Shown: positions 28,497 to 38,159, numbered from the stretch's first letter. The stretch: DNA of 64,000 bases from Sphingosinicella sp. CPCC 101087 (GCF_004151485.1 NZ_SBFF01000004.1:186001-250000), one strand, 5' to 3'. The notes: generated by a model from the letters alone, not told the origin. A program made the numbers and translations.

Positions 28497-28539
28497 CCAA
28501 GCCCTTGATTTGGCGCGCTTCGGCCGGCACAGCCCGGCC

Positions 28540-28947
28540 ATGGCCCGGCTTCACATCAGCAAGGTTGCGGTCGGCTGCGGCAGTGTCGACGCACTGCGGT
28601 TGCGCCAGCAGTCGCGGCTGCAAGGCGACCATGTGCCTATCACGACCCGGTTCCGGCCGAAGCGGGCCGAAGAGCTGATCGGCGGATCGATCTACTGGAT
28701 CGTCAAGCACCGGCTCGCGGTGCGCCAGACAATCCTCGGATTTGCCGAAAGCGAGGGCGACCGCCGTACGATCATCCGTCTCGATCCGACCCTGGTGCCG
28801 GTCCGAGGGCAACCGAAGCGCGCCCATCAGGGCTGGCGCTACCTTGGACCCGAGGACGTTCCGCCCGACCTGGGCGGAGACGGCGACGGCGTCGAGGCGC
28901 TGCCGCCACAACTCGCCGAGCGGCTAGCGGTGCTGGCTCTGATCTAG
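28540..28947 (+). CDS. DUF1489-family protein
   Basis: 135 residues matching the alphaproteobacterial DUF1489 pattern: HISKVAVGCGSVDAL, TTRFRPKRAEELIGGSIYWIVK, AVRQTILGF, and RAHQGWRYL. The function is unknown. Start 28540 chosen because the family begins MxxLHIxKVAVG. Its last 24 bp overlap the end of the DUF2807 gene on the other strand. Confidence 0.85.
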   Translation: MARLHISKVAVGCGSVDALRLRQQSRLQGDHVPITTRFRPKRAEELIGGSIYWIVKHRLAVRQTILGFAESEGDRRTIIRLDPTLVPVRGQPKRAHQGWRYLGPEDVPPDLGGDGDGVEALPPQLAERLAVLALI

Positions 28948-29652
28948 ACGCCCCGATCCGCAGCGGACGAGATCGCTGTTCGGGCCGCGCAGCGTGCAGG
29001 CGGCCGTTCCCGCTATCTCTACCGTGCCTAGGCCCAGCGCCGTCACCGTCGCGGCTCGCCGTGCCTCCACCGCGATCGCACCACTGGTGACCGAAGTGAT
29101 CGCGGCGGTCTCGACGCGCAGGCCCGAAGCCTCCAGATCGCCGCTGCCCTGCACATTGGCGTTCATCACCTCGGCGGTGCCCGCCAGTTCGACCCGGCCG
29201 GCGCCGGCGAGGCCGACCGACAGATTGTCGGCCTGCAGCTGCGCGACGCGTAACCGCCCGCTGCCTTCGACCGACAGATCGACCTTCAGGCCCTCGATGC
29301 GGTCTATGTCCAGCCTGGCGGGACCGAGCAGACGGGCCGAGCGCAGGCTGCGCGTTCCGAGTTCGACCGTCACCGTTCCTTCCTGAGCTCCCGGATTGCC
29401 GCCCCAATGATGTCGATTGCGCCTGATGCGCAGCATCCGACCAGTGACGTCGATCGCGACGCGGTCGAGCGCGGCCTGGCTGCCCGACGCGACCGCCGTG
29501 GACGGACCGCCGACGGTCAAGCGGACAATGTACGGGCCTTCGACCACCACCCGATCGAAGTCGGTGACCGCGTAGCGGCGGTCCGCCGCCACGGCAGGCG
29601 ATGTCGTCGAAACTGCAACGAGGCCGGCGACGAGAAGAAGGGTTCGGATCAT
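28924..29652 (-). CDS. Exported DUF2807 (GIN-domain) protein, copy A
   Basis: 242 residues: a signal peptide (about 1-21) and a DUF2807 beta-helix-like domain with repeated strands and GSGxL/GAGxV turns (VEGSGRLRV, LAGAGRVEL, VQGSGDLEA). Members are exported, of unknown function. Start 29652 sets the signal peptide. Follows a related gene (29714-30469) on the same strand by 61 bp, so they form a tandem pair. Confidence 0.85.
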   Translation of the reverse strand: MIRTLLLVAGLVAVSTTSPAVAADRRYAVTDFDRVVVEGPYIVRLTVGGPSTAVASGSQAALDRVAIDVTGRMLRIRRNRHHWGGNPGAQEGTVTVELGTRSLRSARLLGPARLDIDRIEGLKVDLSVEGSGRLRVAQLQADNLSVGLAGAGRVELAGTAEVMNANVQGSGDLEASGLRVETAAITSVTSGAIAVEARRAATVTALGLGTVEIAGTAACTLRGPNSDLVRCGSGRLDQSQHR

Positions 29653-29713
29653 CCGGCAACCATGCCCGGAATTGGTTAACCATCCATGGGGACGGCGGCT
29701 CGAAAACCGGGAC

Positions 29714-30469
29714 TCAGTCGCCGCAGCGTATCTCGCCCGAACCCATCTTGGTGACCGAACAGCGGGCGGCCCCGCGAACCGTGACGTGGCCGGACCCCAT
29801 GATCGAGCCGTCGACCGCCTCGCTCGCCTGAATGGCCACGTCGCCCGAGCCGGCGATCGACACCGACGCCCGGCGCACCTGCAGCGAATCGAGCTCGACG
29901 CTGCCGGATCCCGCAATGCTTATCTCGGCCTCCTCGGCTGCGCCCGACGCGCGAATGTCGCCGGAACCCGTGACCGAAAACTCGACACGCCGGGCCTGGA
30001 GCGTCCCGATCTCGAGGTCGCCCGAGCCGGAGATCGAGCTTTCGAACGCCTCCGCCTGGACGCGGTCGATCCGCATGTCGCCGGAACCGCCGATGGAAGC
30101 GCCATTCAGCGATGGGGCCGTGACGTGAACCGTGACGGAGCCCCGACTTCCCCCGGAGAACCAGGAGTCGCGGCGGGTTTCGAGCCGGAGCACGCCGCCT
30201 TCGACCCGCACCTCGAGGCGCTCGAGCGCTTCGGCATTGCCCTCGGCGCGCACCGACGGAGGCCCGCCTACCGTCACGATCACGTCGTGCGCGCCCGCCA
30301 GACTGACCGACTGAAAGGCGCCGACGTCGAAGTTGCGCTGCCCGGCCGAGCCGGTCTGAACCCCCTCGCTTCCGCCGCTTGTGCTGTTGCCGCCGTTGCC
30401 GCTCTCGTTCCCGTTGGCCGAAGTGCAGGCGCTGGCCGCGATAAGCGCGCCGATGATCGCCAGACGCAT
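29714..30469 (-). CDS. Exported DUF2807 (GIN-domain) protein, copy B, probable lipoprotein
   Basis: 251 residues: a signal with a weak lipobox (ASAC, cysteine about residue 15), a glycine/serine/asparagine-rich linker (about 17-45), then a DUF2807 beta-helix with many GSGD-type turns at regular spacing (GGSGDMRI, SGSGDLEI, TGSGDIRA, AGSGSVEL). AGGAGG lies 5 bp before the ATG at 30469. The palindrome at 30489-30508 sits at its promoter. Paralogous to the next gene downstream. Confidence 0.85.
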   Translation of the reverse strand: MRLAIIGALIAASACTSANGNESGNGGNSTSGGSEGVQTGSAGQRNFDVGAFQSVSLAGAHDVIVTVGGPPSVRAEGNAEALERLEVRVEGGVLRLETRRDSWFSGGSRGSVTVHVTAPSLNGASIGGSGDMRIDRVQAEAFESSISGSGDLEIGTLQARRVEFSVTGSGDIRASGAAEEAEISIAGSGSVELDSLQVRRASVSIAGSGDVAIQASEAVDGSIMGSGHVTVRGAARCSVTKMGSGEIRCGD

Positions 30470-30488
30470 CCATTCCTCCTGTCTCTGC

Positions 30489-30508
30489 TGTATTATAGAC
30501 ATAATACA
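30489..30508 (-). promoter_or_regulatory. Perfect palindrome over a -10 box
   Basis: TGTATTAT-N4-ATAATACA, 8-bp arms with no mismatch, 20 bp upstream of the DUF2807 copy B start. On the minus strand it contains TATAAT (30497-30492), a good -10 with the start site near 30485 and a very short leader. A repressor bound here would block transcription. The AT-rich arms stand out from the GC-rich surroundings. The regulator is not identified; no candidate adjoins it. Confidence 0.6.
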
Positions 30509-30532
30509 GATGGTGTATGTCGGCCGCAACAG

Positions 30533-30563
30533 AAAAAGGCGGCCCGTCTCCGGGCCGCCCTTT
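30533..30563 (-). terminator. Intrinsic terminator after carD
   Basis: A 9-bp perfect GC stem (30538-30546 with 30551-30559), 4-nt loop, followed on the minus strand by five Ts. It lies 25 bp past the carD stop. Confidence 0.75.
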
Positions 30564-30587
30564 CCGAGCCATCGCCGCTTTGGCGGC

Positions 30588-31130
30588 CTACTCTTCTTCC
30601 TCTTCTTCGCGCACCTTGTTGTGGGCGGCGGCCGCCGTGTTCAGAATGTCGAGGATCTTCTCGAGCGCCCTCTTTTCGTCGACCTCCTCCATTGCACCAA
30701 GCTCGCGTGCGAGGCGGGTGGAAGCGGCCTCGAAGATCTGGCGTTCGGAATAGCTCTGCTCCGGCGCGTCGTCGGGCCGGAACAAGTCGCGGACCACCTC
30801 GGCGATCGAAACGAGATCGCCCGAATTGATCTTCGCTTCATATTCCTGAGCGCGGCGCGACCACATGGTGCGCTTCACCTTCGGCTTGCCCTTCAAGGTG
30901 GCGAGCGCCTCCTGCATCGTCTTGTCGGACGAGAGCTTGCGCATGCCGACGCTTTCCGCCTTGTTGGTCGGGACGCGGAGCGTCATCTTTTCCTTCTCGA
31001 AGCGCAGAACGTAGAGTTCGAGCTGCATTCCAGCGATGTCCGTGCTCTGCAGGTCGATGACACGGCCGACGCCGTGCTTGGGGTAAACGACATAATCGCC
31101 AACGTCGAAGCTCAAGGCTTTCGTTGCCAT
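30588..31130 (-). CDS. carD: CarD-family transcription factor
   Basis: 180 residues. The N-terminal CarD/TRCF RNA-polymerase-interacting domain starts FDVGDYVVYPKHGVGRVIDL; the C-terminal helical domain includes KRTMWSRRAQEYEAKINSGDL and FEAASTRLARELG. CarD binds RNA polymerase beta and stabilises open complexes at housekeeping promoters. A glutamate-rich tail ends the protein. ATG at 31130 chosen over 31148 to match the family. A strong terminator follows; the 244-bp upstream gap carries no other gene. Confidence 0.93.
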   Translation of the reverse strand: MATKALSFDVGDYVVYPKHGVGRVIDLQSTDIAGMQLELYVLRFEKEKMTLRVPTNKAESVGMRKLSSDKTMQEALATLKGKPKVKRTMWSRRAQEYEAKINSGDLVSIAEVVRDLFRPDDAPEQSYSERQIFEAASTRLARELGAMEEVDEKRALEKILDILNTAAAAHNKVREEEEEE

Positions 31131-31374
31131 CAATATGGACCTTCCCATGGAAATGGCCGCAATGAACCGGTCTAGCCTCGCATCCGTCCCAAGAGACGCA
31201 ATTGCTGGTTCCGGTTGTGCGGCAATTCGCTGTGATCACCGTCTGCGGGTGCGGTGGCATCCGCTTCGATGACAAGCATATAGCATCAAATGCGCCGGAA
31301 ATCCAGCCATTCGAGATCGCTGCGCGCACGAATCGTGCCAAGGCGCCCCCGCGGGGGACCGAGCATGGAGGAGA

Positions 31375-31713
31375 TCAGTCGCCTTCGCCGGGCTCCGCCG
31401 AGAAGTATTTCTCGAACTTGCCTTCTTCGCCCTTATGCTCGTCAGCGTCGGGCGGCGAATCCTTCTTGCGCGTGATGTTGGGCCATTCGGCGGAGTAGGT
31501 CGTGTTGAGCTCCAGCCACTTCTCAAGACCGCTCTCGGTGTCCGGCAGGATCGCCTCGGCCGGGCATTCGGGCTCGCAAACGCCGCAGTCGATACACTCG
31601 CTCGGATTGATCACGAGCATATTCTCGCCCTCGTAGAAGCAGTCCACCGGGCAGACTTCCACGCAGTCCATATATTTGCAGCGGATGCAGGCATCGGTGA
31701 CGACGTAGGTCAT
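31375..31713 (-). CDS. fdxA: Seven-iron ferredoxin
   Basis: 112 residues. [17 protein letters not shown] and [12 protein letters not shown] supply a [3Fe-4S] and a [4Fe-4S] cluster, as in FdxA of alphaproteobacteria. The C-terminal extension (about 60-112) is acidic and typical of this subgroup. Soluble electron carrier. Directly downstream (23 bp) of the S4-domain gene. Confidence 0.95.
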   Translation of the reverse strand: MTYVVTDACIRCKYMDCVEVCPVDCFYEGENMLVINPSECIDCGVCEPECPAEAILPDTESGLEKWLELNTTYSAEWPNITRKKDSPPDADEHKGEEGKFEKYFSAEPGEGD

Positions 31714-31736
31714 GAACGGCTTCTCCCGCGCCGTCC

Positions 31737-32030
31737 CTAAGCTTGGCCCCCTTCGCTCGTCAATTCACAATAAAGGAGCCGGGCCGCAGCCGGCGGCCCG
31801 CGGCGCTGCGGAAGCGCTTCGACCTTGAGTACCCGCACCCTCCCGTGCTGCGCAAAGCTCAGCACGTCTCCGACCCGGACGGGCGCATGAGCGCGGTCGA
31901 TCACCCGTCCGCCCACCCGGATCCGGCCTTGTTCGGCCAAGGCCTGCGCAGCGCTGCGCGTCTTGACGATCCGGGCAAACCAGAGAAATTTGTCGAGCCT
32001 TAGGCTCTCCGCCGGCCGATTCAGCGTCAA
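31737..32030 (-). CDS. S4-domain RNA-binding protein, Hsp15-like
   Basis: 97 residues: an S4 domain ([26 protein letters not shown], then RVGGRVI) with a basic tail. Hsp15 (HslR) binds stalled 50S subunits with attached peptidyl-tRNA in heat shock; this protein fits that size and layout. Ends 23 bp before fdxA and starts 9 bp after the helicase stop, so helicase-S4-fdxA may be one transcript. Confidence 0.88.
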   Translation of the reverse strand: MTLNRPAESLRLDKFLWFARIVKTRSAAQALAEQGRIRVGGRVIDRAHAPVRVGDVLSFAQHGRVRVLKVEALPQRRGPPAAARLLYCELTSEGGQA

Positions 32031-32039
32031 GGACCGGGC

Positions 32040-34577
32040 CTACCTTCCGGATCCCGGAGGGGCGCGCAGCTCCGCCAGCGCGGCGAAGGCGTGGGAGCCG
32101 CCCGCCTCCCTCGTGCGGGGCCGTCGCGCCCGGCCCCGCCAGACCCAGCCGGCGTCACCGGCCGCCGGCCGGAACCCGATATCGCGCATCAGCCTGGCCA
32201 CAGCGGAAGGCTGAAGTCCGAGCGAGGTGACGAGCGCCTCGTCGACGATCGGGCCTTCCTTGCCGCCCTTCACCTCATGGGCGTGACGTGCGAGGCGCTC
32301 GGCCATGTCGACACGGATCATCTGCGGGCCCGCGGGGCGAAAGCCAAGCCGCGCCAGCGAAGCGAGGACCGGCGGCGCCGGCGCTGGCAGCACGACACTC
32401 GACGGCGGCGGGAGCTCCGGCATCGGCTCGCCGCCCGCGGCAGCGCGAAGCGCGCTGCGCCAGCGCATCGCCTCGGGCTTCAGCACAGCTGGCATGAACA
32501 AGTCGAGCGCACCGATCCGCACGCCCAGGCTGGTGACGGCGCGACGCTGCTCCCGATCGAGCGCGGCGAGCGGCTCGGCCACCCGCTCGCGGGCGACGAT
32601 GCCGCCCTCGTCGACCAGCATCGCGAGCAACGAGCGGATAGCCGCCGGCGAGACGGGATCGCGGGCAGCGGTGCCGGCCGCGCGCAAGGGCCCAAGTGTG
32701 CGCTCGACCTGGCCGCGGATCCAGCCGTGCAACCGCTCGATCACCGCGTCGCGTCCACGCGGCGAGACGGAATCGATTCGCCGGTCGAGCTGGATGCGCG
32801 GCGAGAGCAGGTTCTTGCCGGGACCGAGCTTCGCCACCTCGTGGCCGCGCCACAAGAGGGCGACCGGGGTTCCAGGAACGGTGCGCAACGAGAAATGATC
32901 GTCGCTGTCGGCGACCAAGGCAGCCGCCCTTTTCTCATATTCGCCCGCGAGCCGCCGCTCGGCGGTGGCCAGCAGCATCTTGCGGTCGGCGTGGCGTGCC
33001 GCCGGATCCACCTCGAAGGTGAAGCCCTGCAGCCGCCCGATCGCATAGGCGCCGACGCTCACCTCGCCCTGATCGTCGATCAGCACCGGGAACTCGCCTG
33101 CGTCCTTGCGGCCCAGATCCCGCATCAGAACCGACGTGCGGCGATCGACGAAGCGCTGCGTGAGACGGTCGTGCAGCGCCTCGGACAACTTCTCCTCGAC
33201 CGCCATCGCCCGTTCGGCCATCGCTGCCGGTTCGGCCAGCCAGTCGGCGCGATGGGCGATATAGGCCCAGGTCCGCACGCCGGCGAGCCGGTCGGCAAGC
33301 GTCTCGATGTCACCCTGCACATTGTCGAGCCGGGCGACCTCGGCGGCATACCAGGCCTGCGGTATGTGGCCCTTTCCCTCACTCAGATGGCCGAAGATGC
33401 GGGCGACGAGGCGTGCATGATGTTCTGGACCGGTCTTGCGGAAGTCGGGCAGGCCGCAGGCCGCCCACAGCCGGCGCACATTGCCGCCACGCGTGCGCGC
33501 CAGGATGTCGGCATCGCCGGCGAGCAGCTTCAGCACGGCGAGATCGATCGCCTCCGGCGCTGCGCGAAGCCCCGGACGCGTCGGCCGGCGCTCAAGCGAG
33601 CGGATCAGAGGCTCGATCCCATCGAAGTCGATGTCGCTGGCCCGCCAATAGAGGAAGTCGAGCGGCGCGAAGCGATGCTCCTCGATCGCCTCGATCTCCT
33701 CCGGCCGGAACTCGGCGAGCGCCTCCCCTTCCAGGGTCAGAGAGCCGAATGTGCCGTCGCGCTGGTGCCGTCCGGCCCTTCCGGCGATCTGCGCCATCTC
33801 GGCTAGGGTCAGGCGGCGGCGGCGGCGGCCGTCGAATTTGCTCAGGCCCGCGAACGCGACATGGCTGACGTCCATGTTGAGGCCCATGCCGACGGCGTCG
33901 GTGGCGACCAGATAATCGACCTCGCCAGCCTGATACATCTCGACTTGTGCATTGCGGGTGCGTGGGCTCAGCGCGCCCATCACCACCGCGGCGCCGCCGC
34001 GCATCCGGCGCAGCATTTCGGCGACGGCATAGACCTGCTCGGCCGAGAAGGCGACGATAGCCGACCGGGGCGGCAGCCGCGACAGCTTGGCCGGGCCGGC
34101 ATAGGTCAGCGTCGAGAAGCGGGGCCGGCCGACGATCTCGGCGTCCGGCAGCAGGCTGCGGACCATCGGCGCCAGGCTCTCCGAGCCCAGGATCATGGTT
34201 TCCTCGCGACCGCGAGCGTGCAGCATCCGGTCGGTGAAGACATGTCCGCGCTCGGGATCCGCGCCGAGCTGCGCCTCGTCCACGGCGACGAAGGCGAAGT
34301 CCCGGCCTCCATCATCTCCACGGCCAATGACGGGCATGGATTCGGCCGTGCACAGGAACCAACGCGCCTGCGGAGGAAGGATCTTCTCCTCGCCGGTGAG
34401 CAAGGCGACCTGGCTTTCGCCCTTCAAGCGGACGACGCGGTCATAGACTTCCCGCGCAAGCAGCCGCAGCGGAAAGCCGATCATGCCCGAGGAATGCCCA
34501 CACATGCGCTCGACCGCCAGATGCGTCTTGCCGGTGTTGGTCGGGCCCAGAATGGCCTTGAGCGGCTGATCGCGCAT
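32040..34577 (-). CDS. SUV3-type superfamily 2 RNA helicase
   Basis: 845 residues. Walker A-like GPTNTGKTH near residue 11, DEAQ box (VDEAQLGADPERG), and motif VI QIAGRAGRHQRDG in the second RecA domain. The start KAILGPTNTGKTHLAVERM is that of the mitochondrial SUV3/bacterial homologues. The C-terminal half is a long helical and zinc-less extension ending in an Arg-rich stretch. Probably acts in RNA decay. First gene of a likely run with the S4 protein and fdxA. Confidence 0.92.
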   Translation of the reverse strand: MRDQPLKAILGPTNTGKTHLAVERMCGHSSGMIGFPLRLLAREVYDRVVRLKGESQVALLTGEEKILPPQARWFLCTAESMPVIGRGDDGGRDFAFVAVDEAQLGADPERGHVFTDRMLHARGREETMILGSESLAPMVRSLLPDAEIVGRPRFSTLTYAGPAKLSRLPPRSAIVAFSAEQVYAVAEMLRRMRGGAAVVMGALSPRTRNAQVEMYQAGEVDYLVATDAVGMGLNMDVSHVAFAGLSKFDGRRRRRLTLAEMAQIAGRAGRHQRDGTFGSLTLEGEALAEFRPEEIEAIEEHRFAPLDFLYWRASDIDFDGIEPLIRSLERRPTRPGLRAAPEAIDLAVLKLLAGDADILARTRGGNVRRLWAACGLPDFRKTGPEHHARLVARIFGHLSEGKGHIPQAWYAAEVARLDNVQGDIETLADRLAGVRTWAYIAHRADWLAEPAAMAERAMAVEEKLSEALHDRLTQRFVDRRTSVLMRDLGRKDAGEFPVLIDDQGEVSVGAYAIGRLQGFTFEVDPAARHADRKMLLATAERRLAGEYEKRAAALVADSDDHFSLRTVPGTPVALLWRGHEVAKLGPGKNLLSPRIQLDRRIDSVSPRGRDAVIERLHGWIRGQVERTLGPLRAAGTAARDPVSPAAIRSLLAMLVDEGGIVARERVAEPLAALDREQRRAVTSLGVRIGALDLFMPAVLKPEAMRWRSALRAAAGGEPMPELPPPSSVVLPAPAPPVLASLARLGFRPAGPQMIRVDMAERLARHAHEVKGGKEGPIVDEALVTSLGLQPSAVARLMRDIGFRPAAGDAGWVWRGRARRPRTREAGGSHAFAALAELRAPPGSGR

Positions 34578-34788
34578 ATGAGCTAGATTGTTTCATCGCT
34601 GCCAAAGCGCAACCATTTCCGACGTTTGGAACAAGGCACCGCTCGCCCGGCCACACCTTCGCTTCGTCGCATGGACGAGTCCGTCCGCCGTTCCGTAATT
34701 TGACTTTAACCTCTTTTCTTCACAACCGTGCAGGCCTGCCGAGCGGGGTGCGCGGCGGGGGTGATGGGCGCGCGGGGGTTCTCCTGCA

Positions 34789-36333
34789 TTGTATCGATTC
34801 AACGACATAGGCGGAGCGCCAGGAAGCGGAACGGCCGCGCTCGCACTCGACGGAGGCGCGCTTCGTCCGCCCGTCGCGCGGCCGGGCTTCGGGCAGAAGA
34901 GCGCAATCTCGTCTCGTGCTGCCGGCTTCGACCTCGTCGTCGACCTTGGCCAGCGTATCGGCTCGCGCGAATGGTTCCGCGGCTTTGCGACCTGTTCCGC
35001 CCTTTGCTATGCGGCATGGTCGCTGGCCCCGACGCTGGCACCACTGCCCGGCGCGTCCCCGGCGCCTCTCCCCGAAGCCCAGTTCGAGGAAGTGCGGACC
35101 CTCGCAATCGCACCGCTCGCCTTCGGCGCCGACACCGGCCGCCGCATGGCGCCGACCGATGCGGTCGAGCCACTCGCCGACACGCCCGAACGCCCGGTGA
35201 TCGAGCTGCGCGCCACCTTGGGGCGCGGCGACGGTCTGGCCCGGATGCTGCAACGCGCCGGCGTCGCCGGTCCCGAAGCCGACCGCGTCGCCACGCTGAT
35301 CGGAGAGGCCGTGCCGATCGACGAGATCCGGCCCGGCACCGTGATGGACCTGATGTTGGGCCGGCGCCCGAACCGCCTGGTGCCCCGGCCGCTGGACGCG
35401 CTCGCCTTCCGCGCCCGATTCGACCTGCGGATCGAGATCGAGCGGGTCGACGGCGCGTTGGTGCTGAAGCAGGTTCCGATCGCGGTCGACGACACGCCCC
35501 TGCGGATCCAGGGCCGTGTCGGTGCGAGCTTGTACCGCTCTGCGCGCGCCGCGGGCGTGCCGGCGCGTCACGTCGAATCCTATATCCGAGCTCTTACGAC
35601 GCAAATCAGCGTGCCTTCCGGCCTCAATTCCGACGACCGCTTCGACATCATCATCGAGCATCGGCGCGCCGCGACCGGGGAGACCGAGACGGGGCAGCTG
35701 CTTTATGCCGGCCTGAACCGCGCCAGCGGCCGCGACTTGCAGCTGATGCAATGGACCAGCGACGGCCGGAGCCAATGGTTCGAGGCGTCCGGCGTCGGCC
35801 GCGAAAGCGGTACGTTCCAGCAGCCGGTGCCGGGCCGGATCACGTCGAATTACGGGCTCAGGATGCACCCGATCCTGCGCTATTCCCGCATGCACCGCGG
35901 CATCGACTTCCGCGCGTCGCACGGCACGCCGATCCTTGCCGCCGCGGACGGCCGGGTCACCCGCGCAGGCTGGGCAGGGGGCTATGGCCGTCAGGTGCGC
36001 CTCGACCATCCAGGCGGAATCGCGACCTCCTATTCTCACATGAGCCGGATCGCGGTGAGCTCGGGCACTCGGGTGCGCCGCGGCCAGGTGATCGGCTATG
36101 TCGGCTCCACGGGCCTGTCTACCGGTCCGCACCTTCACTACGAGATGTATCGTAACGGCCGCCACGTGAACCCGCGCTCGGTGCGCTTCACCAGCCGCGC
36201 CCAGCTTTCCGGCAGCGAGCTGGCCAGCTTCCGGAGCCGCCTGCGCGGTCTGCTCACGACACCGGTCGGCGCAGCGCGGAGGCAGGAGCAGGCCGAGGCC
36301 CCGGCCGGCGGCTCTGCCAGCGGAGCACGCTAG
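34789..36333 (+). CDS. M23-family metallopeptidase, membrane-anchored
   Basis: 514 residues. A short hydrophobic stretch (about 67-83) follows an N-terminal cytoplasmic-like head (DIGGAPGSGTAAL), then a linker and the M23 (LytM) domain with zinc ligands HRGIDFRA, YSHMSRI and HLHYEMY. Cuts peptidoglycan cross-links; the active site appears complete. The start is TTG at 34789; no ATG precedes it in frame, so the start is uncertain. Convergent with the HerA-like gene. Confidence 0.85.
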   Translation: MYRFNDIGGAPGSGTAALALDGGALRPPVARPGFGQKSAISSRAAGFDLVVDLGQRIGSREWFRGFATCSALCYAAWSLAPTLAPLPGASPAPLPEAQFEEVRTLAIAPLAFGADTGRRMAPTDAVEPLADTPERPVIELRATLGRGDGLARMLQRAGVAGPEADRVATLIGEAVPIDEIRPGTVMDLMLGRRPNRLVPRPLDALAFRARFDLRIEIERVDGALVLKQVPIAVDDTPLRIQGRVGASLYRSARAAGVPARHVESYIRALTTQISVPSGLNSDDRFDIIIEHRRAATGETETGQLLYAGLNRASGRDLQLMQWTSDGRSQWFEASGVGRESGTFQQPVPGRITSNYGLRMHPILRYSRMHRGIDFRASHGTPILAAADGRVTRAGWAGGYGRQVRLDHPGGIATSYSHMSRIAVSSGTRVRRGQVIGYVGSTGLSTGPHLHYEMYRNGRHVNPRSVRFTSRAQLSGSELASFRSRLRGLLTTPVGAARRQEQAEAPAGGSASGAR

Positions 36334-36470
36334 GACGCAAAGGCGGTCGCCGTCTCCGCAGCGGGCCCGTCGATCTTCTTAGCCGTCCTGAGCCGGGATA
36401 TCGACAGCTTCGCATTTGCGTCAGTACCGCGTGAAGCGGGCAGGGATGGTCGCAGGTAGCGAAGCCGCGA

Positions 36471-38159
36471 CTAGCGCCCTTGAGCGCGCCAGCGCTTCAC
36501 GACGCGGGCGACCATCGCCTCCTCTTCTCCGCTCTGCCGCCAAAGCTCCGAAAAGAGCGGGTCGGACGAAGCCGGACGGCGATCGCGCTCGAGATCGTCA
36601 AAGGCGACGCGGATCGGGATCGATACGCCTTCGCCGCAGACGATGCACTCGCGGTTGCGAAGCGCCGGTATGACGTCGAGGAACCCGCGCGACCCTTCCG
36701 GCATCGCGCTCTTCACGAACTGCTGGTCGCGGTCGTTGTTGAGACGCATGGCGATGATGGTGCCGCATTGCGAAAGCACGCCCTCGGCCAGATCCGACGG
36801 ACGCTGGGTGATGAGACCAAGCGAGACGCCATATTTGCGGCCTTCCTTGGCGATCCGTTCGAGCACCTTGCGCACCGCCTGGCCGCCGCCGGTCCTGTCG
36901 GCGGGCACATAGCGATGGGCCTCTTCGCAGACCAGCAGGACGGGCCGCTGGACCTCGCTGCGCGACCAGATCGCATAATCGAAGACGAGCCGCGAGAGCA
37001 CTGCGACGACAACCGAGACGATGTCGGAAGGAACGCCCGACACGTCGATGATCGAGATGGGCTTTCCCTTTGCGGGGAGCCGAAAGATCCGGCTGATGAA
37101 GGTGCCCATCGAATCGGCGACCAGCATGCCGGAGAACATGAACTGATATCGCGGATCGGACTTCAGCTCGTCGATCTTGCCCCTGAGGCGCATGAAGGGC
37201 GCCGTGTCGGTGGCTTTGTTGAGCAAGCCCATTTCGTGCGTGATGGCGCCGGTAAGGTCCGAGAGGGTGTACGGAATCGGCGAGTCCACGGTGAGCTTCG
37301 AGAGCCCTTCGGCCGCACGATTCCTCGCCCGCGCCTGGAGCAGGCACTTGGCCAGGATATCGGTGTCGCGCTGGCGATCGGCGCCCGACGAGGTGACGAA
37401 CACCTCGCAATGCTCCTCGAAGTTCATGAGCCAGTAGGGCATGGCGAGATTGTCGACGTTGAACAGCTCGCCATGGCCCTTGAACGCCGCCGAATATTCC
37501 CCGTGCGGGTCGATCATCACGATATGGCCCTCGGGGGACTGATCGCAGATGCGGTGCATGATCAAGGCGGCTGCGGTCGACTTGCCGGTGCCGGTCGAGC
37601 CGAGCAAAGCGAAATGCTTGCCCAGGAACGGATCGACGTAAAGGGCGGCGCGCACGTCCTTGGTCGGATAGACGGTGCCGATCTCGATATGGGCGCGCTC
37701 GTCGGCGGCGAACATCTGCTTCAGGTCGGAGGCGGTGACCGGATAGACCTTGCTTCCGGGGATCGGATAAGCGGTGATGCCGCGCTTGAAATTGACGAGC
37801 TTGCCGCTGTGCGGATCCTCGTCCCCCTCTCCGAGGAAGTCGATATCGGCCAGAACCACGCCCGCCTCGGCATCGGCGACCTTGAGGCGGCGGACGTTGG
37901 CGAGCAGCCAGCGCCGGCCGGAATCGATCTTGATCTGGCTGCCGACCTGGCCCGACATGGCGACGCTGGGATCGGGATCGCCGGCCAGCTCGAGGAGCCG
38001 GCGGCCGACGATTTCGACACTCGCGCCGCTGCCGGCAATCTCCACCACCTGCCCGATCGCCTCATGGCGAGAGACGAGCCGGCGCTGCGTCGTGCCGCGC
38101 TCGGGCTCGGGCTCGTCGCCGGAGGTCGGAAAAGCGTGGAAGTTCATCGCATCGGTCAT
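36471..38159 (-). CDS. HerA-like DNA-translocating ATPase
   Basis: 562 residues. A HAS-barrel-like N-terminal domain (about 15-150), then a HerA/DUF87 ATPase: Walker A LLGSTGTGKSTA near 185, MIDPHGEY, Walker B LLVCEEAHRY, and the C-terminal GLITQRPSDLAEGVLSQCGT. HerA hexamers translocate DNA with the nuclease NurA; no nurA gene is visible next to it. Start 38159 or 38147. 137 bp gap to the convergent M23 gene holds nothing clear. Confidence 0.9.
   Translation of the reverse strand: MTDAMNFHAFPTSGDEPEPERGTTQRRLVSRHEAIGQVVEIAGSGASVEIVGRRLLELAGDPDPSVAMSGQVGSQIKIDSGRRWLLANVRRLKVADAEAGVVLADIDFLGEGDEDPHSGKLVNFKRGITAYPIPGSKVYPVTASDLKQMFAADERAHIEIGTVYPTKDVRAALYVDPFLGKHFALLGSTGTGKSTAAALIMHRICDQSPEGHIVMIDPHGEYSAAFKGHGELFNVDNLAMPYWLMNFEEHCEVFVTSSGADRQRDTDILAKCLLQARARNRAAEGLSKLTVDSPIPYTLSDLTGAITHEMGLLNKATDTAPFMRLRGKIDELKSDPRYQFMFSGMLVADSMGTFISRIFRLPAKGKPISIIDVSGVPSDIVSVVVAVLSRLVFDYAIWSRSEVQRPVLLVCEEAHRYVPADRTGGGQAVRKVLERIAKEGRKYGVSLGLITQRPSDLAEGVLSQCGTIIAMRLNNDRDQQFVKSAMPEGSRGFLDVIPALRNRECIVCGEGVSIPIRVAFDDLERDRRPASSDPLFSELWRQSGEEEAMVARVVKRWRAQGR

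Noticed and set aside
31346-31357. CCCCC-GC-GGGGG palindrome between fdxA and carD
   Set aside because: No room for a loop and no T-run; not a convincing terminator.
34720-36165. 481-codon minus frame over the M23 peptidase gene
   Set aside because: Shadow of the M23 gene, Arg/His-rich with no recognisable domain.
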